Assembly (NCBI RefSeq): GCF_030272615.1
Contig: NC_081406.1
Coordinates: forward strand, 246,811,218 to 246,875,217
Direction of reading: 5' to 3'
DNA from: Cryptomeria japonica
Lineage: Eukaryota; Streptophyta; Pinopsida; Cupressales; Cupressaceae
DNA length: 64,000 nucleotides
The position numbers were made by a program, and so were the translations under genes. This document shows, piece after piece, positions 44,632 to 56,660 of the stretch. The notes below the pieces were generated by a model. It was not told the origin of the DNA and ran no database searches. It was given only the letters and a program-made list of their open reading frames with translations. How positions within the stretch are numbered: the stretch's first letter is position 1; each line of letters opens with the position of its first letter.

Positions 44632-44823
44632 AATGTAATTTTGTTTTAGGTGTGCTAGACTCTCACTGGCCTTTTGTTGTTCTTTTTTTGGTTGTTGTTC
44701 TTTATGTTGTTCTTTTGCAACCTTTCTCTCTTTGTTATGTCTTCTCTATTTCTCTATTGCTTATCTCTATGTTATGTAAGCGGTTTTTGGGTCCCTTAAA
44801 ACTTGATTTTCCTTAATCAAAAA
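44632..44823 (+). other. LINE 3' untranslated end
   Basis: T-rich sequence ending GGTTTTTGGGTCCCTTAAAAC, then TTAATCAAAAA. The GGGTCCCTTAAAAC and terminal A-run follow the style of plant L1 3' ends. The flank then reads CTTA, as at the 5' side. Confidence 0.65.
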
Positions 44824-44982
44824 CTTATATTGCTCAAGACTTAACATTTGTGAAAGCTAGATACAAAGGTTGCATACTCTAATGGAAGCTTGTCCAGCAA
44901 GTTGTAAACCAATTGAGCATCCTTTTTATCAGTGCCACAATCCTTTAGCTTTTCTCTTAGCTCATTTTCTTTTGTGACATAA
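44824..44982 (-). pseudogene. X gag, middle piece between the LINE and C
   Basis: The minus strand encodes YVTKENELREKLKDCG, KKDAQLVYNLLDKLPLEY and ATFVSSFH, a UBN2-type copia gag segment. It fits between the piece ending at 60636 (joined through the CATAA duplication) and the piece starting at 16018, so both L and C entered the same gag. A stop and a frame change mark decay. Confidence 0.85.
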
Positions 44983-45762
44983 TGATGCAGGAGAATCCCC
45001 GGTTCATAGCAATCTTGCATCAACCAAAAACGTTTTCTTTTTTGTTTGCAATTATAGTTTTCCTTTCTGTGTGTCCCGGTTTTGGCTCACTAGATCTTGT
45101 GGAGTTGGATTCTAATTGAAGACTTGATCATCTTTCTTTCTTCTAGACCACATCACATTTGGATCATTTTTTGGCAATATCGCTATCGGTTTCCATGACA
45201 GTTTCCTATTACTGGTTGTTCCTTTGTTACCGGTTGCCTAGACCTATTTTGGTGATCTACCAAAACCCATTATGAAGCGTATAGAGCCTTGGGCATTGAT
45301 TCTTATGTTCCTTGGCATGTGGCTGACCTTTTCCTATGATATACATTTCATCCTTTGGATTTTCCAGAGGAATCTCTTGGTGGAGGCCAGCCTTGTTATT
45401 TTCAAGTTAGGTCTTGTTCTTCAGGTTTTGATCCCTTTTGGGCTGACTGGATCCTTTGGATCGATATATAAATATATTTTTACTTATGCATTAGAATGCA
45501 ATCAAGGAGATAATCAAGTAGCTAGACTATGCATAGAAGTAGATCATAAGATTTAAGGTCTGAATTGTGACCTATTCTACCAGGCATGTGAGTCGATATG
45601 TTGTAACCCGATTGTTATTGGTTGGATGTAATCAAACTTCATGCAATAAAACAATATGTTCTACATTCCCTCCATCATATCTTTGTGCTTCTGTTGTGTT
45701 TACTCTTGTTGACCGGTCTAGATTTATCTCTTTGAGGTCCCTCCTTACTGATGACTGCTTCA
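44983..45762 (+). repeat. C 5' LTR
   Basis: TGATGCAGGAGAATCC...GATGACTGCTTCA, matching 59812-60635 throughout. TTTTTACTTATGC stands where the right copy has a long TA run. Confidence 0.93.
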
Positions 45763-45764
45763 AG

Positions 45765-45776
45765 TGGTATCAAAGT
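45765..45776 (+). other. C primer-binding site
   Basis: GTGGTATCAAAG, with TGGTATCA in common with the initiator-Met primer site, starts two bases after the LTR. Confidence 0.8.
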
Positions 45777-45870
45777 GAAGTTCGGTTTTGGAGGTTGTGT
45801 GTCCTAAAATTTTGTTGTAGGGTGCCGGATTGCAGATCCAACTTGTAGCTGCAGAGGACTAGTGTGAATG

Positions 45871-45994
45871 ATGGCACGAAGAGGAGCTAGGAATGGTGGA
45901 GCACGTGGGAATGGAGACCTTGTTGTGATGGAGTTATTGAGAGGAATGGCAGCTCGGTTAGAAGCAATGGAGACAACCCAAAGAGGCTGACATA
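45871..45994 (+). pseudogene. gag: C gag N-terminus, cut by D
   Basis: The ATG at 45871 begins MARRGARNGGARGNG, and reads to a TGA at 45988-45990 just before D. Joined across the ACATA duplication, the frame goes on at 55417 as HIEDVSEDEGEEA, which proves D split it. The stop at 45988 looks like a point change in gag. Confidence 0.85.
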
Positions 45995-47232
45995 TGATGA
46001 ACTTATAAGGCACTGAGAGGGGGCATGAATCGATGCAAGTAAAAGCAATACAAATATGATTATCAATTTCACCAGCTACAAACTTAATAGGCATATAAGA
46101 AATAACACCAAGTATGCAATCACCACATAAAGCATAAACCACATGACACAAGAGATTATACATGGAAAACCCAAATACAAAAAACCACGGTGAAGTTAGT
46201 ACCCACAAGATCCACTATCTGCAATATAGAGATCTAACCAATTAAGGTATACAACACTGAGTTAGGGGCACACACTATTAGAAGTGTCTAAGCCTGGTTA
46301 AGAGCTTTACAAAAAGGCCTATGAGGACCAGCCCTGTTAGGAGCTATCCAAGTTACTAGGATTTGAAAACACAAGTTAATGTTGCACCCGGTTAGAAAAA
46401 ATTATCAGAATTGTTAGGATATGACTGCACCCTGTTAGGAGTGACCTTGTAAGAGGATTTTCTTGCTGCAACTATTAGGGAGACAACAACTACAAATGAT
46501 CTCAGTATAACACTTTTAGTGTATGATAAGATCCACTTTAGACCATTACAACATCACATAGACTTCATCTCTCAACTCCTCTGATCATCGCACTATCAAA
46601 AATATTAAATTCATTAATGATCTTTCACACTATCAAGCTCATACACATATATCCTTTCATTTCTCATCAAACATTTAAAATCATCATAAGGCCGGCTAGA
46701 ACCTTGTTACAATTCCCTAGGTTCAATGCATCTAGGCAATCTTGCATTTTACGCTTAAGTTATGTTGGCCACCAACATGACAAATCCAATTGTATGTCGT
46801 TTTACCGATCTGAGTGATTTTCATCACTACCGGTTAAGTCTCAGTTAGAATACCTGCTCTGTCAATCAAATCTCATTCATCTGATTGAATCAGCATGTGC
46901 GGTCATGAACATAACTTCATCTACCATCCTTCATTGTTGTTGCAAAATCACATCATCTCATTCTTCATAGATTTCCTATACCGGTTGTCGAAATATAACT
47001 ATGTCTATCTTTTACCGATTAAAGTCCATATTACCAGTTTTGATAAAACTGTCTCTTCTTACCGGTTAAGCCTTGCCAGTTGACCTATAGGATTTAGATG
47101 ACTGTAAAAACATAGTTGCCATCAATGACAACATACAACATAGTCATCATACAACAATCTAATCAAACATGTACCGGTTGTATCAAGTAGAAAAACAATT
47201 ACCAGTTAAGATCAAATGATCAAATGCTAACA
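45995..47232 (-). repeat. D 3' LTR
   Basis: TGATGAACTTATAAGG...AAATGCTAACA on the plus strand, matching 54177-55416 at low-90s percent by eye. The purine tract at 47233 marks it as the 3' copy. Confidence 0.94.
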
Positions 47233-47400
47233 ATCTCCCCCTTTGGCATTGATGGCAACACCTAGGAAAAATTTTGTCAACTAAGTGTACAATACAAAAA
47301 TTGACTATACTCCCCTTTAGCAATTACTCCCTCTTTACATTACATACAAAGTTTTGACTAGACTCTTACCTATTACTCCCCCTTTGACAATAATGCCAAA
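47233..47400 (-). other. D polypurine tract plus a second internal tract
   Basis: The minus strand reads AAAGGGGGAGAT against the LTR (47233-47244), and AAAGGGGGAG recurs near 47376-47385. Z and Y likewise have repeated tracts before the LTR. The stretch to 47536 holds nothing else I can identify. Confidence 0.75.
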
Positions 47401-47536
47401 TAAAGAAGTAAAATACATGAAAGATATATATATATTTTACATCAAAATTTGCATTAGAGCATATATAAATATAAGAGTCATAATTTTTTTACAAAGCAAT
47501 TTTAGAAAAAGCATCACTGAAATGAAACTTCAACTA

Positions 47537-50500
47537 TTTTAGATCATTATCCCATGTCTCTAACAATGTGTTGGTAATCTCAACATGTGTCTTTATCTGC
47601 CCGGCTAATTCCTCAATTGCGTCAACTGTGCTCATCTTAGGTGTAGCCAAAATAGCTTTCGACTCTTTATATGCTCGATGTAAAATTTCAACTTTAGGAA
47701 TCAGTTGAGTCTTGAGCTCCTTCAATGATCTAAGTCATTTTACTTGCTCATGTTCATACATCTCAAGTTTGTGATGTAAGTCTACAACTGATCTACCAAA
47801 AAGAATAGCTGAGTCATTTAATGGCCTAAATGTCTCACTCAAGATTTCAAGTTCTTTCTTAGCATCTTCCCTTTTCTCCTTCAAGTTAGCACAAAATAAT
47901 GAAAACTTAGAAATAGTAGCCAAAATATTTCCTCCAATTTCTAGTGCTTTCTTTAATAGGTTTTCATTAACCGTGAGTGCTACCTTACCTTTATCTATCT
48001 CAAACATTAGGATTTATGTTCTTTTCTTCTTATAGTCCTTTTCAACTGATATGTATATTGCATCTTCAAAAGCTTTGAGTTGATCTCCGGCATCAGTAAC
48101 CAACTGTCTAAGTTTGTCAATGGGAGTGACAAAACTTTCAGTATTAGTCTCCAATAGGAGACTAGACAAAATATAAGTTTGTTATCTTGATTGTCTATGC
48201 CTCTCTCTGTTGTTCCTTCATTCTTTCTTTTGAGCTCTAGATTGCATGGTTGTTGCAATCTCCATCAATTGAGAAGAACTTAGATAATCCATATCAATAG
48301 GTCCTTTAATGCTCACCAAGCCATCATCATCATCATCAATTATTTTCTTCTCTTTTGACTCCTTTTTCTCTACTTCTTTTTTCTCCTTCTCAGTCTTATC
48401 TTCTTATGTCTTCTCTTCCTCTGTGGTGTCCTTGACTAGTAGTGGTTGTGTCTCCACATTGTGTTCATTCACCAATACTTATTCATCAATCTTTTTAGTA
48501 GTCTTTTCCTTTTGATTGTCATCAACATTTACACTTACCAATGGAATTTGATTATTAGTATGTTGTGTGTTCATCAGTAGCTCATCGAAGCTCTTTTCTT
48601 TAGTTTTCTTCTCCACTTGTTTCTCATGTTGTTCAAACATTTGAACATAAACATCTAGTACATATATATGATCAATAGTATTATCAACATTATCAACATC
48701 ACCAGTATCATCAGCTGATCTACCAGTTCAGTATCAATCGGATCATCATACATATACTTGTTATCCGGATCAAAATTTGTGATCTTAACACCTTTAGGAA
48801 TTTCTTCAAACTTTGGCTTTTGAGAACTATCCTCCTCAACTTGTTCATCTTTTTCTTCATCTTCATTTAGGATGAGACCTAAAGCCTTCTTAATCAAAAC
48901 CTCGGTCTCCTTCTGGACTAATTCGGTCTCTCCTATTAACATTCTTGTTAATCTCTTATTGGATCTGAATGATGCCTTCACTTTCACCTTTATTTGTTCA
49001 CTATATTCTTCACTTGCTTCTGGTTGCAGGTGCTTAAAGATATAATCAACAAATTCTCTGTCTTGGCTAATGGTTGTCTACCACCTTGTATCAATAAGAT
49101 TATACAAAGAATTTGGAATCTCCCCTTGCAACTCAATGAGAGCTCTGCTATATTTATTCATACTAAAGATGACTGCATCTTCCATCTCCCTTTGTTGACT
49201 TTCAGATAAATGAACAAACAATGTATTCAAACCTTTGTATATCCCATACTCCTTAATTATTTGAACCATTCTATTGAAAGAATATTCTAATGTAAATGGT
49301 TTCTTAGGTGACTTTCCCTTATCAATTGCCTTAGGATTCTTAACACTTTCTCTAAGTGCTCTTTTATCCTCCTCTGATTCTGTAGCCTCTTCATCGTTTG
49401 TCGATTTGTAGGCTTTTTTATTCTTCCTCTTTCTGGTTTTTACTAGTTCAGCAGGTGGATCAACACTTTTCTGCTTCCTTCAAAACTGAATTTTAGATGG
49501 TTTCCCTCTTTGTGATTCAACTGGTTTTTCTTGTTCCATCTTCTTCTCAATTTCTTTGGTTTTTGCAACTCTAGTCTTACTAATAGGGGAACTGGTAGAG
49601 GTACTGGTAGGTCCACTTGATGCTTCACCTTTCTCTACCACATACTTATCCCTTGTTGTTTCTATCTGCTCTTTTGTGAAACCTATTTTCTCAACAAATG
49701 CTTCAACCTCTTTCCTTATTTTCTTAGCAATTACTGGTCTCTGTAGCTCAGAGTGGACTTGTAGAGATTTCTCTTTGTATGTGCCAAATCTCTCTATAGT
49801 GGTATCCATCGATTTCTCTAACAGATGATTAGCATAAGAAATGAGTAGATCCTTGTCTACCTCATATTCCATAGGTAATACCCATGTGGTTCTAGGGATA
49901 ACTGCTTCCATCATACAGGTGTTGATATCCACCATAAAACAAATTGTCTTTTCATACTGGTTGACTACTTTCATCGGTATACACTCTCTAGCATGCATTT
50001 TCTTTTGAAATTCCTTGAAGCAACCCCATGAAATATTATCAAACTTATCCTTCAGTATCCTATCTTCATCTGAAGTAGTGCAGTGGTACCTTCAATCCAA
50101 TGAACATCTCCAATACCAAGGAAATGGTTTTAGAAATAGAAGAACAATCCCAAAATCAATTGACCAAATTTGAATCTCAACTTCTTATCTTTCTTTACAG
50201 CTTCTAGATTCACCATCAATTGACTTCTTAGTGCCTCTATCAAATCATAGTCAATATTCTCATTTACCATCTAGTAGGCAGTATGAATAGCTGATGTCAG
50301 TATACTGTTCATTCTGCTAGAATAGTAGATTCTATATCCGATCACCATGGAGGCATATTTCACAGTTGGATCATTGATATTATTTACTGTCATGTCTCTA
50401 CCATCCCATCTTGATCTTGTCAGCTTCTCAACATCATTCTTAGGTACTAACCTAAGTAAGGGTACTTCACCAGTTGAGCAGAAACCAATTACTACATGGA

Positions 50501-50883
50501 TTGCTTCCTTTTTTATCTTATGAGGTCTATCCAGCCACATGAATTGATCATGAATCCAACTTAAAGAAAATCTAACTAACTCATTATCAAAGTCATTACT
50601 GAAGTTGACTGCATGATGGAACCCTTTTCTCGGTGACACTTTTAAATTGTTCTTTCAATATGCCCTTGTTATCACACAATGATTGATATTGTTCATGAAT
50701 GACTAATATGCCCATGTCCTCCAGTTTGCAGTGATAAAAACATCTAACATCCTTGACATCCAAAACTCCATATGGTACACTAGATAGGGCACCAACAAGG
50801 TCTATTTCCTCTGATTTGTAAGGATTTTGTTTAAACTTTGTTTGTGGCCTCTCGGTCACATCAGCTAGATGCGGAGTATCCAT
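47537..50883 (-). pseudogene. D extra frame, homologous to the Z extra frame; function unknown
   Basis: Starting at the ATG at 50883 (MDTPHLADVTERPQ) it reads IDLVGALSSVPYGVLDVKD, VRCFYHCKLEDMGIL, a frame change near 50620, FHHAVNFSNDFDNELVRF, RPHKIKKEAIHVVIGFC, VKYASMVIGYRIYY, DYDLIEALRSQLMVNLEA and FKFGQLILGLFFYF (to about 50130). It continues with MHARECIPMKVVNQYEKTIC and TWVLPMEYEVDKDLLISYAN (49998-49480), a Lys/Glu-rich linker, QREMEDAVIFSMNKYSRAL (49269-49078), an acidic part and a final coiled coil ending at 47537. About five stops or shifts break it. A folded N-terminal domain and a long coiled-coil tail are evident; no enzyme motif is seen. Confidence 0.68.
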
Positions 50884-51365
50884 ACTACAATATGAAAAAA
50901 TTCAAATCAAAGAGTACGATTCTCTGATAAATACCTTTCTTGCTTCTGAACTAGGGTTTCACACCGTTAAAACCTTCAACATTGTTCACTGATTCACAAT
51001 GCACTTTCAATCACCTCATATCTCTACTAGACACGCTGAATGTTGCAATCATGAACTTTCCTCTGCTCTGCTCTCTTGCCAAATTCTCTCAAGATCGCAA
51101 TGTGTCAAATGAAATTCAAAATGCTCCTTTTATTTTCTTTCAAACTATTGCATCAAATGCTTTAACCAACAAAACCCTAAAATGCCTTAAAATACTCTTA
51201 AGCATATTACCAATTGCAAAAACTCAATGATATTTACGAGTTATGATTCAAAAATACTTATAAACATCAAAATGCATCAAAATATGCAGATTTAACTTAC
51301 ATCACTTCATCCAAGGGTTCATCTCAAGATTTGACAATAAGCTCACCCCAAGTTGTAGAAACAAC
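50884..51365 (-). other. D spacer between gag and extra frame
   Basis: No gene is seen. AT-rich. It probably holds the leader or internal promoter of the extra frame, but no signal is distinct enough to call. Confidence 0.5.
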
Positions 51366-51758
51366 TTAGTTTTTTGGTGATGGGTTCTCCACACTAGGTG
51401 AAGAATTTGATTCCTCGGCTGGTTTGTCATCACTCTTCTTCTTCCAAGTTCTATTCATCTCAACTCTGGTTTCTTCAATATCAACTTCATACTTTCCTTT
51501 CCAATCTATGGGATGATTCACTGGTTGGTTCTTCTGTGTTTTGCAAAAGTTAGCAATGTGTCTTGGTTTGTTACAATGATAACATGCCATTCCAAATGAT
51601 TTCCATGGTCCTGTATTGCCTCTATATGTCCTTCTTTGACAGTTCATTTCCACATGTCCAAAGTTGTTATAGATTGCACAAATCACATTAGTTATTTTCT
51701 CCATCTCATAAGGACTAGACCGGTTTGATGAATAATGATGAACAACAGATACCCTAAC
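51366..51758 (-). pseudogene. gag: D gag, C-terminal part with two zinc knuckles
   Basis: The minus strand encodes CAIYNNFGHVEMNC and CYHCNKPRHIANFC knuckles, then a Lys/Glu-rich tail to a stop at 51366. In the first knuckle the second Cys is Asn-flanked and missing (CAIYNN), in the second Gly is Arg. It continues gag across lone LTR E. Confidence 0.8.
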
Positions 51759-53163
51759 TGTTACTGAGAGGGGGGGGTGAATCAATACATATAAAAAATT
51801 CTCTTCAACTTATAATGATAACTGGTTGACTTCATTACTGGACTTAATCATGGCAATACCAGTTAAACACAGTAAGACTTCAAACATTCAAACCAGTAAA
51901 CTGAATGCTACAAATATCATTCAACACTTGATAACTACTTCACCAATAAACATATGCATGTGTTGTATCAGTAATACCATAACTATTATCTATGCATGCA
52001 TAATCACCTAAACAAAGAATACTTAATCATCAAATGAAAATGCACAACTCATGACACACAGATTTTCACGTGGAAACCCAAATGACAAAAACCATGATGG
52101 GGATGAATACCCACAAGATTGTTTTGAACTCTTTTGAAGCTCGCTATGTTAGGAGCCTAGTTCGGTTAAAGACTTTACAATAAGGTTCTTCTAGGAACTG
52201 ATCCTGTTAAATATCACCCAGTTAAGGGATGGCTATATACCATGTTAGAGGTTGAAACCCTGTTAAAGGTTACCTTGCTAGAGGATTTAAAGAACTCAAT
52301 GAACTTGAGTCACCTGGTTAGAGGATTTATAGTAAGCATGTTAAAGCTACCCGGCAAAGGGATTTTCCTTCTGTTGCAATGGTTAGAAGACAACAGATAA
52401 AACTCTGATCTGATAACAACACTATATGCTAAGGCAGATCCTTTTCAGTTCCTCTACTCTGCAATCACACTCTACAATTTTCACTCACTGGTTTGGCAAG
52501 TATCTCATCACTCAGATACATACACAACTTTTGCCAACAACTTACAATAACAAACATCATCAACCTTATAGACAACAATTAGGTCGGTAGCATAAACCCC
52601 AAATCTTAAGCATCTTAGGTTTACAATTACAAGTGGTCCAATCCTGACCGTACAAAACACTTAGCATAGAATGAAACAATCTTAAACAGATCACAAGTCA
52701 TTCTGCATCATCCATTCTTCACCGCACATAGAAATTAGTAACCCATCATGCTTTCTTCTCATACCGCTAAGAAGAATGTTCATTCCCAAGGTAGACAATA
52801 AATGCAGTCAATCTTCACATGCAAGATCTTCAAGGAAATCCTTCACGTGCACAAAACTAACATGGCTTCTCGATCTCATCCTCATTTCTTAGATAACTCA
52901 TCACAGAATATCATCGATTTCATCACACAAGCTATATTGCCAAACTGGAAACCCTAGAGTTGAGACTACCAACCGGTAGTCACACTTAGTGAAACCCCGA
53001 CACCGGTTCACTACATCCCTTCATACGGGTTCTCCAACTTGATCACCAATAAAAACTTCCTCCAATATTCATATCGGTTGACCTAAACTTATTGACATCA
53101 ATGACAACATACATTATTATCATATCATCATATGCCAAAATACCGGTTCATCAAATGCCAACA
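51759..53163 (-). repeat. E: lone LTR of a related copia element inside D gag
   Basis: TGTTACTGAGAGGGGGGGG...AAATGCCAACA, 1405 bp, has the same opening and closing wording as the D and Y LTRs, but only one copy is present and no interior. D gag reads up to both edges. A clear 5-bp target duplication is not visible (CTAAC left, CAGTT right), so it is either an old solo LTR with decayed flanks or a product of recombination between elements. Confidence 0.75.
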
Positions 53164-54095
53164 CAGTTAACATAGGGTCTTTGCCAATTTGTGTTTCTTC
53201 TGACATTGAAATTCATTCTCCAATCACCATTAGTTCTTGGATTCATATGAGGTGTTGAATAATTAGCTCCATACCTGCAATCAATAGATCTATGCCCATA
53301 CATGTTGCATGTATAATAGTAACCTTCAAATTTTCTAGGCACATATCTAGCATTAGGTCTATAACCAATATTAGCATCAGATCTGTTTCTACAAACATTA
53401 GCAGTGTGTCCCTGTTTATTACAATTAAAACAAACAGGTTTGTAAGCTTTCTTACCGGTAGGCTTCCGAGCCTTAGGAGTTGTTTTACCTTCATGCATGT
53501 TTCTCTTGGTATTGGAAGATTCACCCTTCTCAAATGTATTGTATCCTAACCCAGATGTATCACCTTTCATCCTCTGAGATTGGATCTATTCATCCAGCAT
53601 GGTAGAACCCTTGTTGAATTTTGCAAGCTACTCATTATCTTCTGTAAGCTCTTTAGTAAGATCTTCATTTTGCTTCATAAGAGTCTCTCTAAGAGGCATT
53701 GCCATATCAATATCTACTTTAATTTTTTCTTTCTCTTCTTTCTCCTCATGCCAATGTTCATAAAGAGTAGCATAATCCTGCTTTATCTTAAAGATCTCAT
53801 GATCTTTCTCCTTGATCTTGTCTTCAGATGCCCTCCTAGCTTCAAGTTCTTGACTCATGTGGATTGTAAGGGCTTCAAGTTCTCTCCTTAGGTTAATTTT
53901 CTCACCATTCAATTTCTCCACTTTCTTAACCCATGCATCTATATTTGCTTCATCAGAAGAGTTGCTTTCATTAATCTCCAACAATTATTAGGTATGTTCC
54001 TTCCTTTTAGCTAGTGATGTCTTATACTTGCCTCTTAGGGTTTTTAGCTCATCCTTGGTTTCTGCAAGTTCCTTAGCCATCTCTCGATAACTCAT
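53164..54095 (-). pseudogene. gag: D gag, N-terminal part: coiled coil and two zinc knuckles
   Basis: The ATG at 54095 (MSYREMAKELAETKDELK) begins a long coiled coil (about 54095-53640). Then come a GLGYNTF motif (near 53545), a basic stretch and the knuckles CFNCNKQGHTANVC (about 53425-53384) and YTCNMYGHRSIDC (about 53319-53275). Stops near 53990 and 53630 are present. GLGY plus repeated knuckles match Z gag and SIRE-type gags. Confidence 0.82.
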
Positions 54096-54161
54096 TCATT
54101 CTCCTATATTTACCTTAGGATTATAGATCACTTCCAAGTGGTTAAGCCTTAAGGAAGTTAG

Positions 54162-54174
54162 GCTCTGATACCAA
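54162..54174 (-). other. D primer-binding site
   Basis: The minus strand reads TGGTATCAGAGCC, the plant initiator-Met primer sequence, two bases inside the LTR. Confidence 0.92.
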
Positions 54175-54176
54175 TT

Positions 54177-55416
54177 GATGAACTTATAAGGCACTGAGAG
54201 GGGGGATGAATCAGTTCAAGTAAAAACAATACAAATCTGATATCAATTTCACCAACTTAAAACTTAATAGGCATATAAGAAATAACACCAAGTATGCAAT
54301 CACCACATAAAGCACAAACCACATGACACAAGAGATTATACATGGGAAACCCAAATGGGAAAAACCACGGTGGGAGTTAGTACCTACAAGATCCACTATC
54401 TGCAGTATAGAGATCTGGCCGGTTAAGGTCTACAACACTCAGTTAGAGGCACACCCTGTTAGAAGTGTCTAAGCCTAGTTAAGAGCTTTACAAAAAGGCC
54501 TGTGAGGACCAGCCCTATTAGGAGCTACCCAAGTTATTGGTATTTGCAAACACAAGTTAATGTGTCACCTGGTTAGAGGATTCAATGATCAAAAATGTTA
54601 GGATCTGACTACACCCTGTTAGGAGTGACCTTGTAAGAGGATTTTCTTGTTGTAAGTGTTAGGGAGACAACAACTACAAATAATCTCAATATAACACCTT
54701 CACTGTCTGATAAGATCCACTTCAGAATATTACAACATCACATAGACTTCATCTCTCAACTCCTTTGTTCATCGCACTATCAGAAATACAAAATTCGCTA
54801 ATGATCTTTCACACTATCAAGCTCATACACATATATCCTTTCACACCTCACGCACATTTAAAATCATCATAAGGTTGGCTAGAACCTTGTTACAATTCCC
54901 TAGGTTCAATGCATCTAGACAATCTTGCATTGTATGTTTTAGTAATGTTGGCCACCGAACATAACAAATCCAATTCTGTGTCATTTTATCTATCTGAGTG
55001 ATTTTCATCACTACCGATTAAGTCTCAGTTAAAATACATGCTCTGTCAATCAAATCTCATTATCTAATTGAATCAGCATGTGCGGTCATGAACATAACTT
55101 CATCTACCATCCTTCATTGTTGTTGTAAAACCACATCATCTCATTCTTCATAGATTTCTTGTACCAGTTGTTGGAATATAACTATGTTTGTCTTTTACCG
55201 ATTAAAGCCCATATTACCGGTTCTGATAAAACTATCTCTGCTTACTGGTTAAGCCTTGTCAATTAACCTATAGGAATTAGATGACTGTAAAAAACATAAT
55301 TATCATCAATGACAACATACAACATAGTCATCATACAACAATCTAATCAAACATGTATCGGTTGTATCAAGTAGACAAACAATTATTGGTTAAGATCAAA
55401 TGATCAAATACCAACA
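54177..55416 (-). repeat. D 5' LTR
   Basis: TGATGAACTTATAAGG...AAATACCAACA, 1240 bp, partner of 45995-47232. It ends at the ACATA duplication. Confidence 0.94.
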
Positions 55417-56660
55417 ACATATTGAAGATGTAAGTGAAGATGAAGGAGAAGAAGCCTCGATAGAACAAGAAAACCTACCGACGGTTGATCTAGATGAGGA
55501 AAGGTTTCTAAGGGCTTTGAGTAGGGCGAATACTAAACCTCATTTTACCCCACCAGAATATGATGGAAAGTTAGATTCAGATGAATTGATGGATTGGATC
55601 TTGGAGATGGAGAAGTATTTCAATTTTGAAAACACTGTAGAAGAGAGGAAGGTGAAATATGCCTATACCCAGTTGAAAGGTCATGCATCTCTCTGGTGAG
55701 ATAATTTGTAGGTTGACAAATAGAGAAGAGGTAAAGAGAAGATTAAGACATGGAATCGAAAGATTGCTAAGTTGAAATTGAAATATGTGTCGACGAATTA
55801 CCAAGTGGATTTGTTCTAGAAGTTGTAGAATTTGAGACACAATGAATCTAGTGTGAATGAGTACACCAAAGAATTTTACAAGTTGAATTTTAAATCTGGA
55901 CATGTTGATGATGAATTCAAATAGGTTGCAAGATATTTGAATGGGTTACGGATGTCTATACAAGATGAATTGAGTATGATCAAATTCGAGAGTATTGAAG
56001 AGGCTTACCAGTATGCCCTAAAGGCATAAGAGAATTTAAACAAAAGACATAAGCAGAGACAGAGATGTAGAGATGGAAGGTTTACTAGAGGAAGATTTCA
56101 AGGAGGAAGAGGAACCAATATAGATCAGAGAAAGGACAAGGAAGTGAGAAAAGAAGGTAATTCATACCGGAAGGATGATAGAAATTTCTACTGGAGGAGA
56201 GAACTGGATGGTTACTGGAATGAGAATTTTGGAAGACAAGATAAGAGGACATTCAGAGGAACCTGCTTTAAGTGTGGAGGAGAAGGACATCATGCATTTG
56301 AATGTGATAAGATAGAAACTACTGGAAGAGAAACAATGGTGGAAGAAAACCCCACCGAATTAGATAATAAACTGGAAGATAGATAACTATTGATGATGAG
56401 AAGAGCTTTGTGTCATACCGGAGGAGATGAAGAGCCCTTGCAGAGGAAGAATATATTCAAGACTGGATGTAAGGTATCTAGTAAGTGTTGTAAAGTTATT
56501 ATTAATAGTGGTAGTTTAGATGATCTTGTCTTAGAAGATATGGTGAATAAGTTGAAATTGTAGAGATTGAAACACCCTAAGCCTTATCAGATAGCATGGA
56601 TTCAGGATGAACATAAGTTGTTAGTAAGTGAGCAATGTTTGGTGAAATAGAAAATTGGGA
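55417..56660 (+). pseudogene. gag: C gag remainder and protease
   Basis: The gag frame resumes with HIEDVSEDEGEEASIEQEN, then FTPPEYDGKLDSDELMDWIL and AYTQLKGHASLW (Retrotrans_gag core), a basic linker and the knuckle CFKCGGEGHHAFEC (56270-56311). The protease site follows as VIINSGSLDDLVLEDMV, with Asn where catalytic Asp is expected. Stops are present at 55699, 55730 and further on. Confidence 0.88.

Larger units (their letters stand above)
16019..44823 (+). mobile_element. L: L1-type plant LINE, split by A and B
   Basis: ORF1 (DUF4283-type plus zinc knuckle), an endonuclease, reverse transcriptase, zf-RVT and RNase H domains follow in the order of plant L1 elements. They are interrupted by A at 18437-31446 and B at 32916-40719; the ORF2 frame resumes exactly past each 5-bp target duplication. 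Without inserts it is about 8 kb, long for a plant LINE because some 1.9 kb of coding-like sequence follow the RNase H. The 3' end reads GGGTCCCTTAAAAC...TTAATCAAAAA (a short A-run to 44823). CTTA lies on both sides (16015-16018, 44824-44827), a weak target duplication. The 5' end abuts ORF1, so some 5' sequence is probably missing. Confidence 0.85.
45995..55416 (-). mobile_element. D: SIRE-like Ty1/copia element without pol, sister in layout to Z
   Basis: LTRs 45995-47232 (1238 bp) and 54177-55416 (1240 bp), perfect duplication ACATA (45990-45994, 55417-55421), primer site next to the right LTR and polypurine tract next to the left one: a minus-strand element of 9.4 kb. Interior in sense order: coiled-coil gag with zinc knuckles (split by lone LTR E), a short gap, then a long decayed frame (50883-47537) homologous to that of Z. 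Reverse transcriptase, integrase and protease are absent. Confidence 0.92.
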
